Origin: Saprospiraceae bacterium UBA3362
Lineage (GTDB): Bacteria > Bacteroidota > Bacteroidia > Chitinophagales > Saprospiraceae
Assembly (NCBI GenBank): GCA_002360455.1
Contig: DEQQ01000070.1
Location: forward strand, 34,970-98,969
DNA length: 64,000 nucleotides
Reading direction: 5' to 3'
The position numbers were made by a program, and so were the translations under genes. Every line of letters starts with the position of its first letter. The first letter of the stretch is position 1. Positions 43,734 to 52,594 of this stretch are shown here, piece after piece. The notes below the pieces were generated by a model. The model did not search any database and was not told the DNA's origin. It saw only the letters and a list, made by a program, of their open reading frames with translations.

Positions 43734-45404
43734 ATGGAAGCCAACAAGCCAACAAACTATGGTGCAATGGGAACCCTGATAACGGTATTTTTCTTCTGGG
43801 GGTTTATTGCAGCAGGAAATGGGGTTTTTATACCATTTTGTAAAAACTATTTCAAATTAGATCAATTCCAAAGCCAGCTGGTAGATTTTGCATTTTATGG
43901 GGCGTATTATATTGGGGCATTGATATTATTCGTTTTTTCTGCACTAAAAAATAAAGATATCGTTTCTTCCTGGGGATATAAAAAAAGCATTGTTTACGGA
44001 TTGTTGTTTTCTTTGCTTGGAGCCATCGCAATGATCGTTACTGTCAAAACAGGATCAACAGAAAATGGATTCAGTTTCTTCTTACTTTCATTTTTTATTC
44101 TTGCATTGGGTTTTTCTTTACAACAGACGGCTGCAAATCCATTTGCAATGACTTTAGGTGACCCGGCTACAGGATCAAACAGAATAACATTGGGCGGCGC
44201 CATCAACTCATTTGGCACAACCATCGGGCCTATTGTCGTCGCTGTAGCATTGTTTGGCACAACCTCTGTAAACGACAGCCTTCTTCAATCTTTGAGCTTG
44301 GATAAAGTGACGATTCTTTATGCCTGTGTCGGACTTTTATTTTTGGCAGCAGCAAGTTTGTTTTGGTTTTCAAAAAAAGTTCCGGATGGAATTTCAGACA
44401 GCAGCATGGAATCTGCTCAAAAAGCAATGATGGCCATGATTGCAATTACAGTATTATTATTCGTTTGCTTTATCCCAATCTTTAATTCATATCGTGATGT
44501 TTCGGAGAACATATCTGCGGACGATAAACATCATTTGGAACTCTTCAGAATGTATTGGCTGGTGGGGGCTTTGGTAGTGGTTATCGGAGGCCTTTTGTGG
44601 GCAAATAAAACAGCTCAATCTTCTCCAATAGGATGGGGGGCTCTTAAGTATCCTCAACTTGTACTGGGAATGATTGCTATTTTTGTTTATGTAGGAGTTG
44701 AAGTCACTATACAAAGTAATCTGGGAGAACTTCTCAAACGCCCTGAATATGGATCTATGCAAGCTGCAGATATTGCTCCCTACATTTCCATGTATTGGGG
44801 AAGTTTGATGATAGGCAGATGGGCAGGATCTATTCCTGTCTTTAAGTTAGAAGAAAACACAAAAAGGGTATTGGGTTTTATTGTTCCGATTATTGCCTTC
44901 GCTGTGGTCATTTTGTGCAACATCATTGCTCAAAAAAACATGGAGCCTCTTTATTTCTATATTGTTTGTATAATCGCATTGATCATAGCATTTTATATGA
45001 CGAAGAATAAACCAATGACTACATTAATGGTGTTCAGTGCATCAGGAGTTATTGCAATGGTTATAGGACTTATGACTACAGGTGTGGTTTCTATTTATTC
45101 ATTCTTATGCGGAGGTCTTTTTTGCAGTATAATGTGGCCCTGTATATTTTCACTATCTCTTGCCGGATTGGGTAAATTTGAAACTCAGGGAGCTGCGTTT
45201 CTTATCATGATGATTTTGGGCGGAGCAATATTGCCCCCTCTTCAAGGAAAACTAGCCGATTTTCCAAGCATAGGAATACACAATAGCTATTGGTTGGCTG
45301 TAGCTTGTTTTGGCTATCTTGTTTTTTTTGCTTGGAAGGTCAAACAAATTCTTCAAAAACAAGGAATTGACTATGATGAGTCGGTTTCCAAGGCATCGCA
45401 TTGA
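43734..45404 (+). CDS. Sugar MFS transporter (FucP/GluP-like)
   Basis: A 556-residue permease with at least 12 membrane segments. It has the signatures of the fucose/glucose-galactose:proton symporter family: FFFWGFIAAGNGVFIPF in the first segment, FAFYGAYYIGAL in the second, ALGFSLQQTAANPFAMTLGD and INSFGTTIGPIVV in the fourth and fifth, and YVGVEVTIQSNLGELL in the second half. It is longer than FucP (about 440) because of an extra hydrophobic block between the halves (residues about 215-310). The ATG at 43734 is used; the earlier TTG lies in the promoter region. It may supply hexose to galK 11 kb away, which is an inference only. Confidence 0.9.
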   Translation: MEANKPTNYGAMGTLITVFFFWGFIAAGNGVFIPFCKNYFKLDQFQSQLVDFAFYGAYYIGALILFVFSALKNKDIVSSWGYKKSIVYGLLFSLLGAIAMIVTVKTGSTENGFSFFLLSFFILALGFSLQQTAANPFAMTLGDPATGSNRITLGGAINSFGTTIGPIVVAVALFGTTSVNDSLLQSLSLDKVTILYACVGLLFLAAASLFWFSKKVPDGISDSSMESAQKAMMAMIAITVLLFVCFIPIFNSYRDVSENISADDKHHLELFRMYWLVGALVVVIGGLLWANKTAQSSPIGWGALKYPQLVLGMIAIFVYVGVEVTIQSNLGELLKRPEYGSMQAADIAPYISMYWGSLMIGRWAGSIPVFKLEENTKRVLGFIVPIIAFAVVILCNIIAQKNMEPLYFYIVCIIALIIAFYMTKNKPMTTLMVFSASGVIAMVIGLMTTGVVSIYSFLCGGLFCSIMWPCIFSLSLAGLGKFETQGAAFLIMMILGGAILPPLQGKLADFPSIGIHNSYWLAVACFGYLVFFAWKVKQILQKQGIDYDESVSKASH

Positions 45405-45487
45405 TAGAATAATATAAAGTATAACCATAGATCGTAATATGTAAATCTGAAGGCTGTCAGGATGGAGGTCTTTTACAGGGTTTTGTT

Positions 45488-45495
45488 TATTTTTG
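45488..45495 (+). promoter_or_regulatory. -7 box for prs
   Basis: TATTTTTG matches TAnnTTTG. It overlaps the TTG at 45493 and lies 21 bases before the ATG at 45517, which decides the start. Confidence 0.5.
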
Positions 45496-45516
45496 CGCTC
45501 ATATTCAAAGAATCCT

Positions 45517-46455
45517 ATGCAAGAAGTTAAGTTATTTTCAGGTTCACCTTCCAAGCAATTAGCAGGACTGATAGCAGACCATTATGGACAATCATTAGGT
45601 GATTTAACCATTCAAAAATTTTCTGATGGAGAAATGCAACCCATCATCAATGAATCTGTAAGAGGTCAATATGTTTTTTTCATTCAAAGCACTTATGCAC
45701 CTGCTGACCATTTTTTAGAACTTTTGCTCATGATTGATGCAGCCAAGAGGGCTTCTGCAGGATATATAACTGCTGTGATTCCTTATTTTGGTTATGCTCG
45801 TCAGGACAGAAAAGATAAGCCTCGTGTTCCAATTTCGGCAAAGCTGTTGGCCAATATGATAGAAGTTGCAGGCGCCAATAGAATAATGACCATGGACTTG
45901 CATGCAGACCAGATTCAGGGATTTTTCAATATTCCTTTGGATCACCTCAAGTCAGAAGCCATTTTCATGCCTTTTCTCGAAGCTCAAAATCTTGAGAATG
46001 TTGCTTTTGCTTGCCCGGATGTAGGAGGCGTAAAAAGGGCCAGAACCTATGCAAAATATTTTCAAAAAGATTTGGTCATCTGTGATAAATACAGAAAAAA
46101 AGCAAATGAAGTAGAGGGAATGACCGTGATAGGAGATGTGAAAGGCAAAGAGATCATTTTGATAGATGATATGGTGGACACAGCCGGAACATTATGCAAA
46201 GCCGCCGATGCATTGATTGATAAAGGTGCTACAAAAGTATCCGCGGTGTGCGCTCATCCTGTACTATCCGGCAAAGCCTATGATAATTTGAAAAATTCTA
46301 AATTGGATTCTTTGATAGTGACAGATACCATTCCAATCCCTGCAGAAAAGATGATTGACAAAATTCAAATTTTGAGCTCATCCAAATTATTTGCCAGAGC
46401 CATTCGCAATACTCATGAACATAGATCCATTACAGCTTTGTTTGTAGAAAAATAA
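45517..46455 (+). CDS. prs: Ribose-phosphate pyrophosphokinase
   Basis: A 312-residue PRPP synthetase, which makes PRPP from ribose 5-phosphate and ATP for nucleotide, His and Trp synthesis. Conserved stretches are KLFSGSPSKQLAGLIADHYG, FSDGEMQPIINESVRG, the flexible-loop and ATP region PYFGYARQDRKDKPR, the metal-binding MDLHADQIQGFF, and the PRPP loop ILIDDMVDTAGTLCKAA. Length is normal from the ATG at 45517; codons further upstream overlap the promoter box. The thioredoxin-fold lipoprotein gene follows after six bases. Confidence 0.97.
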   Translation: MQEVKLFSGSPSKQLAGLIADHYGQSLGDLTIQKFSDGEMQPIINESVRGQYVFFIQSTYAPADHFLELLLMIDAAKRASAGYITAVIPYFGYARQDRKDKPRVPISAKLLANMIEVAGANRIMTMDLHADQIQGFFNIPLDHLKSEAIFMPFLEAQNLENVAFACPDVGGVKRARTYAKYFQKDLVICDKYRKKANEVEGMTVIGDVKGKEIILIDDMVDTAGTLCKAADALIDKGATKVSAVCAHPVLSGKAYDNLKNSKLDSLIVTDTIPIPAEKMIDKIQILSSSKLFARAIRNTHEHRSITALFVEK

Positions 46456-46461
46456 TCTCTC

Positions 46462-47043
46462 TTGAGTCATTATTTACACAAAAAAATAATTTGGTTTTAT
46501 CTTGTTACGACCTGTTGTTTTTATTCTTGTCAACACGAATTAAAAATTGGTGACTCTCTCAAAGATTTTACTTCTGTTGAGTGGATTAATTCAAGAACAA
46601 TAGATGCCAAGGATCTAAAAAATAAAGTCGTACTCATAAGATGGTGGACGGATCAATGTGATTACTGTACAAACACTGCAGATGCACTGAACGGATGGTA
46701 TGAAAAATTTTCATCAGATTCATTTATGATCATTGGATTCTATCATCCAAAACCATTTCCAAAAACAGTGGACTATAATGAAGTTGTTTCTTATGTTATT
46801 GAAAAGAATTTTGCCTTTCCGATTGGAATCGACGCCCGGTGGACCAATTTGAAACGATTTTTTAGTGATCAACAACTATCCAAATTCACCTCAATGAGCA
46901 TACTTATTGATCGCCAACAAAAAGTCAGGTGGATTCACTACGGTGGAGAATATCATAGAGATTCTATCATAGGCCATGAACAATGTGTTGTGGATTTTTA
47001 TGCCTGCGATTCACTAATATTTAAATGCTTGCATGAAGAGTAG
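46462..47043 (+). CDS. TlpA-like thioredoxin-fold lipoprotein
   Basis: A 193-residue protein with a signal peptide ending VTTCCFYSC, so Cys23 is a probable lipidation site. The mature part follows the TlpA/AhpC layout: KIGDSLKDFTSVEWIN, KNKVVLIRWWTDQCDYCTN with a CxxC active site, and IGIDARWTNLKRF plus SMSILIDRQQKVRWIHYGG. The CDYC motif departs from the usual CxPC. The expected role is thiol-disulfide chemistry outside the cytoplasm. The only suitable start is TTG, six bases after the prs stop; no ATG or GTG is available before the signal peptide. Confidence 0.82.
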   Translation: MSHYLHKKIIWFYLVTTCCFYSCQHELKIGDSLKDFTSVEWINSRTIDAKDLKNKVVLIRWWTDQCDYCTNTADALNGWYEKFSSDSFMIIGFYHPKPFPKTVDYNEVVSYVIEKNFAFPIGIDARWTNLKRFFSDQQLSKFTSMSILIDRQQKVRWIHYGGEYHRDSIIGHEQCVVDFYACDSLIFKCLHEE

Positions 47044-47120
47044 TTTTGGACTTGCAACCAAAGTTTGCAAATGAATGTTAATTAGTAGAACCTCAATTTA
47101 GAATTAGAACCATTTCATTG

Positions 47121-48056
47121 ATGAGCAATCGCAACCAAAATAGCCATTCTGATTTAGGATACAGCTCCAAAGATAAAAATTCACGCTCTTCCATTATTTT
47201 ACCGGACGGTAGTTTTAATGTAAAGAGAAATGGAATACAAACTTTTAACGTATATCAATATTTGATGTCAACTTCATGGGCAAAATTGTTGCTCATTGTT
47301 TTTCTTTTTTATCTTATTATTAATATTTTATTTGGATTTCTTTATTTATGGCTAGGGCCGGAGCAAATTTATGGAGTGCAAGGAGAAAACCATTTTGAAC
47401 TATTTCTACAATGTTTCTTTTTTAGTGTTCAGTCTTTTACCACTGTGGGATATGGAGGGATGCATCCATTAGGTCATTGGGCCTCTGCATTAGCATCGTT
47501 AGAAGCTTTTTGTGGTTTATTGACTTTTGCAATCATTACCGGATTGGTTTTTTCGAAATTCAGTAAACCTTCTGTTTTTATTTTATTCTCAAAAAATTTA
47601 TTGATTACTCCTTTCAAAGGGAAAGCTTCACTACAGGTACGAACAGTAAATTCCGGCAAAGGAAGACTGATAGATCTAGAGGCTACAATGATTGTTACAT
47701 TTGATAATCATGAAAAGGGCTCTCCTCGATTGTTTAGAACGGTGTCCCTTGAAATCAACAAGATTGTTTTATTTCCGCTCAATTGGACATTAGTGCACAA
47801 GATAGATGAACAAAGTCCACTGCATCATTTTAATTTTGAAGATTATAAAAAAAGAAATGTAGAAATATTAATATTCCTAAGAGGATATGATGAAACCTAT
47901 AATCAAATGGTGCATACGATGAGATCATACGTATTTCATCAGTTTGTTTTTAATCACAAATTTTCGCCTATGTTTGAGGTTGATGAAAAAGGAACCATCT
48001 TGCATTTGGATAAACTTAATGAGCTGGAACTAACAGAAGAAAAACTTGAGCTATAG
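47121..48056 (+). CDS. KirBac-type inward-rectifier potassium channel
   Basis: A 311-residue channel subunit, active as a tetramer. An N-terminal slide-helix region (about 40-53) precedes the first membrane segment (LLLIVFLFYLIINILFGFLY). The pore helix FFFSVQSFTTVGYGGMHP has the exact TVGYG selectivity filter at 108-112. The second membrane segment (ASLEAFCGLLTFAIITGLVFSKF) and the cytoplasmic Kir domain (SKPSVFILFSKNLLITPF, LQVRTVNSGKGRLIDLEATM, FPLNWTLVHKIDEQSPL) complete the fold. This is the bacterial homologue of animal Kir channels. The start is ATG at 47121; its neighbour TTG would add one residue. Its stop overlaps the convergent cutC stop. Confidence 0.95.
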   Translation: MSNRNQNSHSDLGYSSKDKNSRSSIILPDGSFNVKRNGIQTFNVYQYLMSTSWAKLLLIVFLFYLIINILFGFLYLWLGPEQIYGVQGENHFELFLQCFFFSVQSFTTVGYGGMHPLGHWASALASLEAFCGLLTFAIITGLVFSKFSKPSVFILFSKNLLITPFKGKASLQVRTVNSGKGRLIDLEATMIVTFDNHEKGSPRLFRTVSLEINKIVLFPLNWTLVHKIDEQSPLHHFNFEDYKKRNVEILIFLRGYDETYNQMVHTMRSYVFHQFVFNHKFSPMFEVDEKGTILHLDKLNELELTEEKLEL

Positions 48057-48773
48057 TTCTTTATGGTAAATTGAAAGGGAAGATAAAATCTCCTTTACAA
48101 TCAATGGGTCAGGACCCAAAAGTTGAGGTTTTAGCTTGTTTGTTCCTGAAAAATGAAGCCTATCAATCGAAGCCTTACCTAAAAATTCAATTAATCCCTC
48201 TGATCTAACGCCTCCTCCTGCCATGATTTCAATTTCCGAATTGGATTCTCTGTAAATTTGATTAAAGTAGTTTGAGTTTCCAAAAATATCATTTGGTCCG
48301 GAGGTTAAGACTCGTTTAATGTTATAATTTTTTAAAAGCTTAATTCCTAAAATGGGATCGGGCAAAGAATCAAAAGCTCTGTGAAAACAGACGGAGCAAT
48401 CCGGAAATAAAGCTCTGAACTCATCTAAAAAATCCCTGTCAATATTTTTATCTGGATATAAAGCACCAATTACAATGGTATCTGCTCCATGAGAAAGAGC
48501 CGTTTCTGTCTGTTCGAACAGTTCTTTTTTTTCTTGTTGATTGTAACAAAAATCTCCTGCTCTTGAGCGGATCAACACACTAAGCTCTCCCTTATAATTC
48601 GCCCTAAACTGTTGGATCATTTGAGTCGGTGGAGTTATTCCGCCTACCGCAAGATCAACACACAATTCTATGCTATTAAAATTAAACTGTTCTAAAATAT
48701 CAAGAACAGATTTATGTGCAACACACAATTCTGTCTTTATTCCTGAGAGTGAAGAGATCTTATTGGTTTGCAA
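48051..48773 (-). CDS. cutC: CutC family protein
   Basis: A 240-residue TIM-barrel protein. The N-terminal ELCVDLAVGGITPP is the family signature, followed by LIRSRAGDFCYNQQE, ADTIVIGALYPDKNIDRDFL, VCFHRAFDSLPDP and VLTSGPNDIFGNSNYFNQI. The GGGVRSEGLIEFL loop near the end is phosphate-binding-like. CutC was linked to copper homeostasis in E. coli, but that role has been questioned. The gene overlaps the end of sodA by 14 bases and so is translationally coupled to it. The overlap may mean a shared stress response, which is an inference. Confidence 0.94.
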   Translation of the reverse strand: MQTNKISSLSGIKTELCVAHKSVLDILEQFNFNSIELCVDLAVGGITPPTQMIQQFRANYKGELSVLIRSRAGDFCYNQQEKKELFEQTETALSHGADTIVIGALYPDKNIDRDFLDEFRALFPDCSVCFHRAFDSLPDPILGIKLLKNYNIKRVLTSGPNDIFGNSNYFNQIYRESNSEIEIMAGGGVRSEGLIEFLGKASIDRLHFSGTNKLKPQLLGPDPLIVKEILSSLSIYHKEL

Positions 48774-49368
48774 GAAAACGCTTATTGGCCTCGTCCCAGT
48801 TGATCACACTAAAAAATCCATTGATATAATCAGCTCTCCGATTTTGGTATAAAAGATAATAAGCATGTTCCCATACATCCAATCCAAGAACCGGAGTTCC
48901 TCCGCAACCAACTCCCGGCATAAGCGGGTTGTCTTGATTTGGCGTAGAACAAATTTCAAGTTTTCCACCTTTATGTACACAGAGCCAGGCCCAACCGGAT
49001 CCAAATCTAGTCATCGCAGCTTGTGAGAATTTTTCTTTGAACGCATCAAAACTTCCAAAACTAGAGTCAATCGCTGCTGCCAACTCTCCTCTAGGAGCTC
49101 CACCTCCACTAGGACTCATAATGGTCCAAAATAAATTATGATTATAATACCCGCCGCCGTTATTTCTTACCGGCATATTATTCAAATCAAGCTGAGCCAG
49201 CAATTCTTCAATACTCATACTGTCCATCGGGCTGTCTTTTATTGCAGCATTCAGATTATTAGTGTAAGCTGCATGATGCTTGCCATGATGGATTTCCATG
49301 GTTCTTGTATCAATGTGTGGCTCCAAAGATTGAGGCTCATAAGGTAATTGCGGTAATTGAAAGGCCAT
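48760..49368 (-). CDS. sodA: Superoxide dismutase (Mn/Fe family, Mn-like signature)
   Basis: A 202-residue cytoplasmic enzyme that converts superoxide to hydrogen peroxide and oxygen. Metal ligands are His27 (IHHGKHHAAY), His77 (GGGYYNHNLFW), Asp164 and His168 (LDVWEHAYYL). The outer-sphere Gln is at 145 in STPNQDNPLM, and a Gly run occupies the position used by the Fe-enzyme Gln. That arrangement points to Mn or cambialistic use. There is no signal peptide. It overlaps the next gene, cutC, by 14 bases. The leader has no exact TAnnTTTG box. Confidence 0.96.
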   Translation of the reverse strand: MAFQLPQLPYEPQSLEPHIDTRTMEIHHGKHHAAYTNNLNAAIKDSPMDSMSIEELLAQLDLNNMPVRNNGGGYYNHNLFWTIMSPSGGGAPRGELAAAIDSSFGSFDAFKEKFSQAAMTRFGSGWAWLCVHKGGKLEICSTPNQDNPLMPGVGCGGTPVLGLDVWEHAYYLLYQNRRADYINGFFSVINWDEANKRFLANQ

Positions 49369-49506
49369 AGTTAAGGATTTTGCAATTAGAACAGAGATGA
49401 TTCAAAAGAGTTTAACCATAATCATTTTTGTCTTAAACAGGGGCCCATTCATGGTTAATCTAAATCTCTGCAAACTGCAAGCATTAGAAGGGAATATATC
49501 TATAAT

Positions 49507-49537
49507 GAAAAAGGGCATGATGCAAGCACCATACCCT
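49507..49537 (-). terminator. Probable terminator after the ankyrin-repeat gene
   Basis: On the minus strand: AGGGTATG, a 10-base loop, CATGCCCT, then five T residues. It has one mismatch and sits 30 bases past the ankyrin gene stop. Confidence 0.55.
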
Positions 49538-49565
49538 CTATGAATTCATAATTTACTTCTTTAGC

Positions 49566-50006
49566 TTATTTGGTTTCTGCTTTAAGCTGTTTTTCAATTA
49601 GAGCTACTGCTTTTTCATGCTTTCCTCGTTTAGCCAATTCCAATGGAGAAATGCTTCCGTCACCAGCGGCACTGGCTCCGGAGTTGAAAAGACTCTGCAA
49701 GCACTCAACACATCCTACTCTAGCAGCAATTTTAACGGGGTTATGTCCGTCCGGGTTATTTTTCATATCTGCACCATATTCCAATAATTTTGCCACGGCT
49801 ACAGAATTAGAATAGAGACAGGCATAGGCCAATGGACTCATCAAAGAGCCGTCTACTTCGATCATTTTATTGGCATTTTCTCTTGGATTAGCTATGGATA
49901 ATACCTGTTGCTCCGACTTAGAGTCAATGGCTTTTTTCCATGGATTTTGAGCATTTACGGTCTGTATCAGACCTGTTATCAAAACTAAAAGTGCAATTTT
50001 CTTCAT
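49566..50006 (-). CDS. Secreted ankyrin-repeat protein
   Basis: A 146-residue protein with a signal peptide (MKKIALLVLITGLIQTVNA). Three to four ankyrin-like repeats follow: MSPLAYACLYSNSVAVAKLLEYGADM, NPVKIAARVGCVECLQSLFNSGASA and SPLELAKRGKHEKAVALIEK. The first unit (KAIDSKSEQQVLSI) is degenerate. Repeats of this kind bind proteins. In the periplasm the partner could be an envelope enzyme, and some bacterial ankyrin proteins of this size work with catalases, but no such gene is near. It is a single gene with a probable terminator downstream. Confidence 0.85.
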   Translation of the reverse strand: MKKIALLVLITGLIQTVNAQNPWKKAIDSKSEQQVLSIANPRENANKMIEVDGSLMSPLAYACLYSNSVAVAKLLEYGADMKNNPDGHNPVKIAARVGCVECLQSLFNSGASAAGDGSISPLELAKRGKHEKAVALIEKQLKAETK

Positions 50007-50090
50007 TTCTTGAGAGATTTAAAATGTGGTTTACTTATTTGACACAATCATCGTTCCAAACGCTGCCTAAATGTACGCATTTTTTGTTTT

Positions 50091-52238
50091 TTAACTTATT
50101 CTGCTCCAAAATTTTATTTTTTCCAGCTTGATTAGTTGTTGTTTTAGAACAGAATTTAAGGGATTTTCGAGATTTGGATCTTTTTCAAGAATTTTTTCTG
50201 CCCAGGCATTTGCAGCCTGAAAGATCTTGGAATCTTCAAATATATTGGCCACTTTGAGCTCAATTAGGCCACTTTGTTTGGTCCCTTCCAGGTCTCCCGG
50301 GCCTCTAAGTTCCAAATCAGCTTCGGCAATTTTGAAACCATCGTTTGTATCGCACATGGTTTTAATTCTAGCTACTGAGTCTTTACTTAGCTTGTCCGAA
50401 GTCATTAAAATACAATAGGATTGATCCGCTCCTCGACCCACTCGTCCTCTCAACTGATGCAGCTGGGAAAGTCCAAATCGCTCCGCATTTTCAATAATCA
50501 TAACAGAGGCATTGGGCACATTCACACCTACTTCGATAACGGTAGTTGCGACCATGATGTGAGAGCTACCCGTCACAAAACGTTGCATTTCTGTATGTTT
50601 ATCCGTCGGTTTCATTTTTCCATGAACGATGCTGATTCTGTATTGCGGTAGAGGGAAATACTGCAATAGTTTTTCGTAGCCTGTGTTTAAATTTTCTAAG
50701 TCCAATTTTTCGGATTCTTCGATAAGGGGATAGACAATGTAAATTTGACGTCCCAGCTCTATCTGCTGCCTTACAAACTCAAACATTTTGCCTCTGTGAA
50801 CGTCTTTGAAATGCAAGGTTTTAATTTCTTTTCTTCCCGGGGGCAGTTCATCAATAATTGAAATATCCAAATCACCATAAAGGGTCATAGCCAGCGTTCT
50901 TGGAATAGGAGTTGCGGTCATTACCAAAATATGCGGAGGGTGTGGTTTGGTTTTTTCCCATAATTTAGCTCGTTGCCCCACCCCGAATCTGTGCTGCTCA
51001 TCAATAACACATAAGCCCAAGTTATTGAATACCACCCAGTCTTCTAACAAAGCATGAGTTCCTACAATGAGATGTAATTTCCCTTCGGCCAAATCTTTTA
51101 GTATGGCATTTCTTTCTTTTCCCTTGATGTTGGAAGTTAATAAACAACAATTGAGGCCGATAGAGTCTGCATAATTCCCAATTGCTGTAGCGTGTTGTGC
51201 TGCAAGAACCTCGGTGGGAGCCATAAGACAGGCCTGAAACCCATTTCCCACAGCGATGATCATACATAAAAATGCTACCATTGTTTTACCACTGCCCACA
51301 TCTCCTTGGAGCAATCTATTCATCTGTTTTCCGCTCATCATGTCTCCATGAATTTCTTTGATTACTCTTTTTTGAGCTCCGGTGAGAGCAAAAGGAAGAT
51401 GGTGGTGGAAATAATTTTGAAAAAAATCGCCTGATTTTGAGAAAATAAATCCTTTGTTCAATTGGGCTCGCTGTGCTTTTGCAAAAATGATTTTAAGTCT
51501 TATATAAAAAAGTTCTTCAAATTTTAATCTTGCCTGCGCATCTTCTAATTCTTTAATGGATTTTGGCAGGTGAATTTGTCTGAATGCCTGCCATGACGGA
51601 ATCAATCCAAGCTTTTCCAATAAGTAATTCGGCAGAGATTCGGGTATGTTTTTTTCATTTAATAATGGAATAACCGGAGTGATTAGCTTTAAGATCCCCT
51701 TTGAATTTAAACCTTTAGAAGCAAGGATTTCTCCGTTTGAATAAACAGGCTCAAATTTGGATAAAGTGCTTGTGCTTTGAGCTTGATATACCTCCATATC
51801 CGGATGGATCATCTGCCACCTGAATCCATTGAACTCACACTTTCCGTACATTATCCATTTGGAACCGCGCACAAGACTTTCTGAAAGCCAACGATGAATT
51901 TTAAACCACAGAATTTCCATTTTTGAAGTTCCGTCATCGACAATGGCAATTAGCCTCTTACTCCTGCCCATTCCTCTTTCTTCAATATTCACTACAGAAA
52001 CTAATATTTGGGCGTATTCATTCGGAACCAATTGAGAAATAGAGCTAAAAACAGTTTTGTCTACATATCGAAATGGAAAATGAGTCAACAAATCTCCTAT
52101 AGAGTGAACATTAAGTTGCTTGCGCAACAATTCACCGCGCTGTGGGCCAACGCCTTTGAGGTATTCGATTGGAGTAGATAAACTAAGATCCTGATTCAGA
52201 AGAATAAAATTTTGGCTAAAGTAGAATGGAAATGTCAA
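50091..52238 (-). CDS. recG: ATP-dependent DNA helicase RecG
   Basis: A 715-residue superfamily 2 helicase that drives branch migration at stalled forks. The N-terminal wedge/OB domain starts TPIEYLKGVGPQRGELL. Helicase motifs are LQGDVGSGKTMVA (I), LMAPTEVLAAQHA (Ia), VIDEQHRFGVGQR (II, DEQH), MTATPIPRTLAMT (III), ATTVIEVGVNVPNASVM (V) and LHQLRGRVGRG (VI). The C-terminal TRG-like segment is present. The start is uncertain: no ATG precedes the conserved region; TTG at 52238 gives 715 residues, but a TAGTTTTG promoter box overlaps that codon. Translation could instead begin at a non-standard codon about 13 codons later. Confidence 0.95.
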   Translation of the reverse strand: MTFPFYFSQNFILLNQDLSLSTPIEYLKGVGPQRGELLRKQLNVHSIGDLLTHFPFRYVDKTVFSSISQLVPNEYAQILVSVVNIEERGMGRSKRLIAIVDDGTSKMEILWFKIHRWLSESLVRGSKWIMYGKCEFNGFRWQMIHPDMEVYQAQSTSTLSKFEPVYSNGEILASKGLNSKGILKLITPVIPLLNEKNIPESLPNYLLEKLGLIPSWQAFRQIHLPKSIKELEDAQARLKFEELFYIRLKIIFAKAQRAQLNKGFIFSKSGDFFQNYFHHHLPFALTGAQKRVIKEIHGDMMSGKQMNRLLQGDVGSGKTMVAFLCMIIAVGNGFQACLMAPTEVLAAQHATAIGNYADSIGLNCCLLTSNIKGKERNAILKDLAEGKLHLIVGTHALLEDWVVFNNLGLCVIDEQHRFGVGQRAKLWEKTKPHPPHILVMTATPIPRTLAMTLYGDLDISIIDELPPGRKEIKTLHFKDVHRGKMFEFVRQQIELGRQIYIVYPLIEESEKLDLENLNTGYEKLLQYFPLPQYRISIVHGKMKPTDKHTEMQRFVTGSSHIMVATTVIEVGVNVPNASVMIIENAERFGLSQLHQLRGRVGRGADQSYCILMTSDKLSKDSVARIKTMCDTNDGFKIAEADLELRGPGDLEGTKQSGLIELKVANIFEDSKIFQAANAWAEKILEKDPNLENPLNSVLKQQLIKLEKIKFWSRIS

Positions 52239-52243
52239 AACTA
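52236..52243 (-). promoter_or_regulatory. Possible -7 box for recG
   Basis: The minus strand reads TAGTTTTG, matching TAnnTTTG, but it overlaps the only TTG start. Either this box or that start is wrong. Confidence 0.3.
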
Positions 52244-52374
52244 CAAGCTTTTTGAAATCAAGTCGATAAAATATAAAACACTTTTACAAGCCCAAACCCA
52301 TAGATTTGCACCATTTATAATAGGAAATCATCAAAAGGCCAATACATCATATGAATTTTTTTTTGTGCAGTCAA

Positions 52375-52405
52375 TAAATAAAACCCGAATAACGGGATTT
52401 TATTT
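52375..52405. repeat. AT-flanked CCCG/CGGG hairpin upstream of the GH2 gene
   Basis: Arms AATAAAACCCG and CGGGATTTTATT with an AATAA loop and one bulge. It looks like a bidirectional terminator but lies upstream of both flanking genes. Confidence 0.45.
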
Positions 52406-52544
52406 TAGTCATTCCAGTCACAAAATTGAATCTAAAGGGGTCTATAACAAAGGGCTTAATGAGAGTAAATTTTATCTTCATTTTGAACCAAAATATTCAC
52501 TATTGAAGGCTAAAACTAAATCTCATAATCCATCACAAACCAAG

Positions 52545-52552
52545 TATATTTG
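52545..52552 (+). promoter_or_regulatory. -7 box for the GH2-galK operon
   Basis: TATATTTG is an exact match. It overlaps the TTG at 52550 and so supports the ATG at 52595 as the start. Confidence 0.5.
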
Positions 52553-52594
52553 CTGTCAAAATTGCAGTTTTTATTTTATCAGAAACAAAAATCA

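Larger units (their letters stand above)
52239..52594. other. 356-base region between divergent recG and the GH2 gene
   Basis: A plus-strand frame of 128 codons crosses it, but it lacks family features and overlaps recG, so I treat the region as noncoding. It holds a hairpin with a CCCG/CGGG core and AT arms at 52375-52405, and a TATATTTG box for the GH2 gene. Confidence 0.6.
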
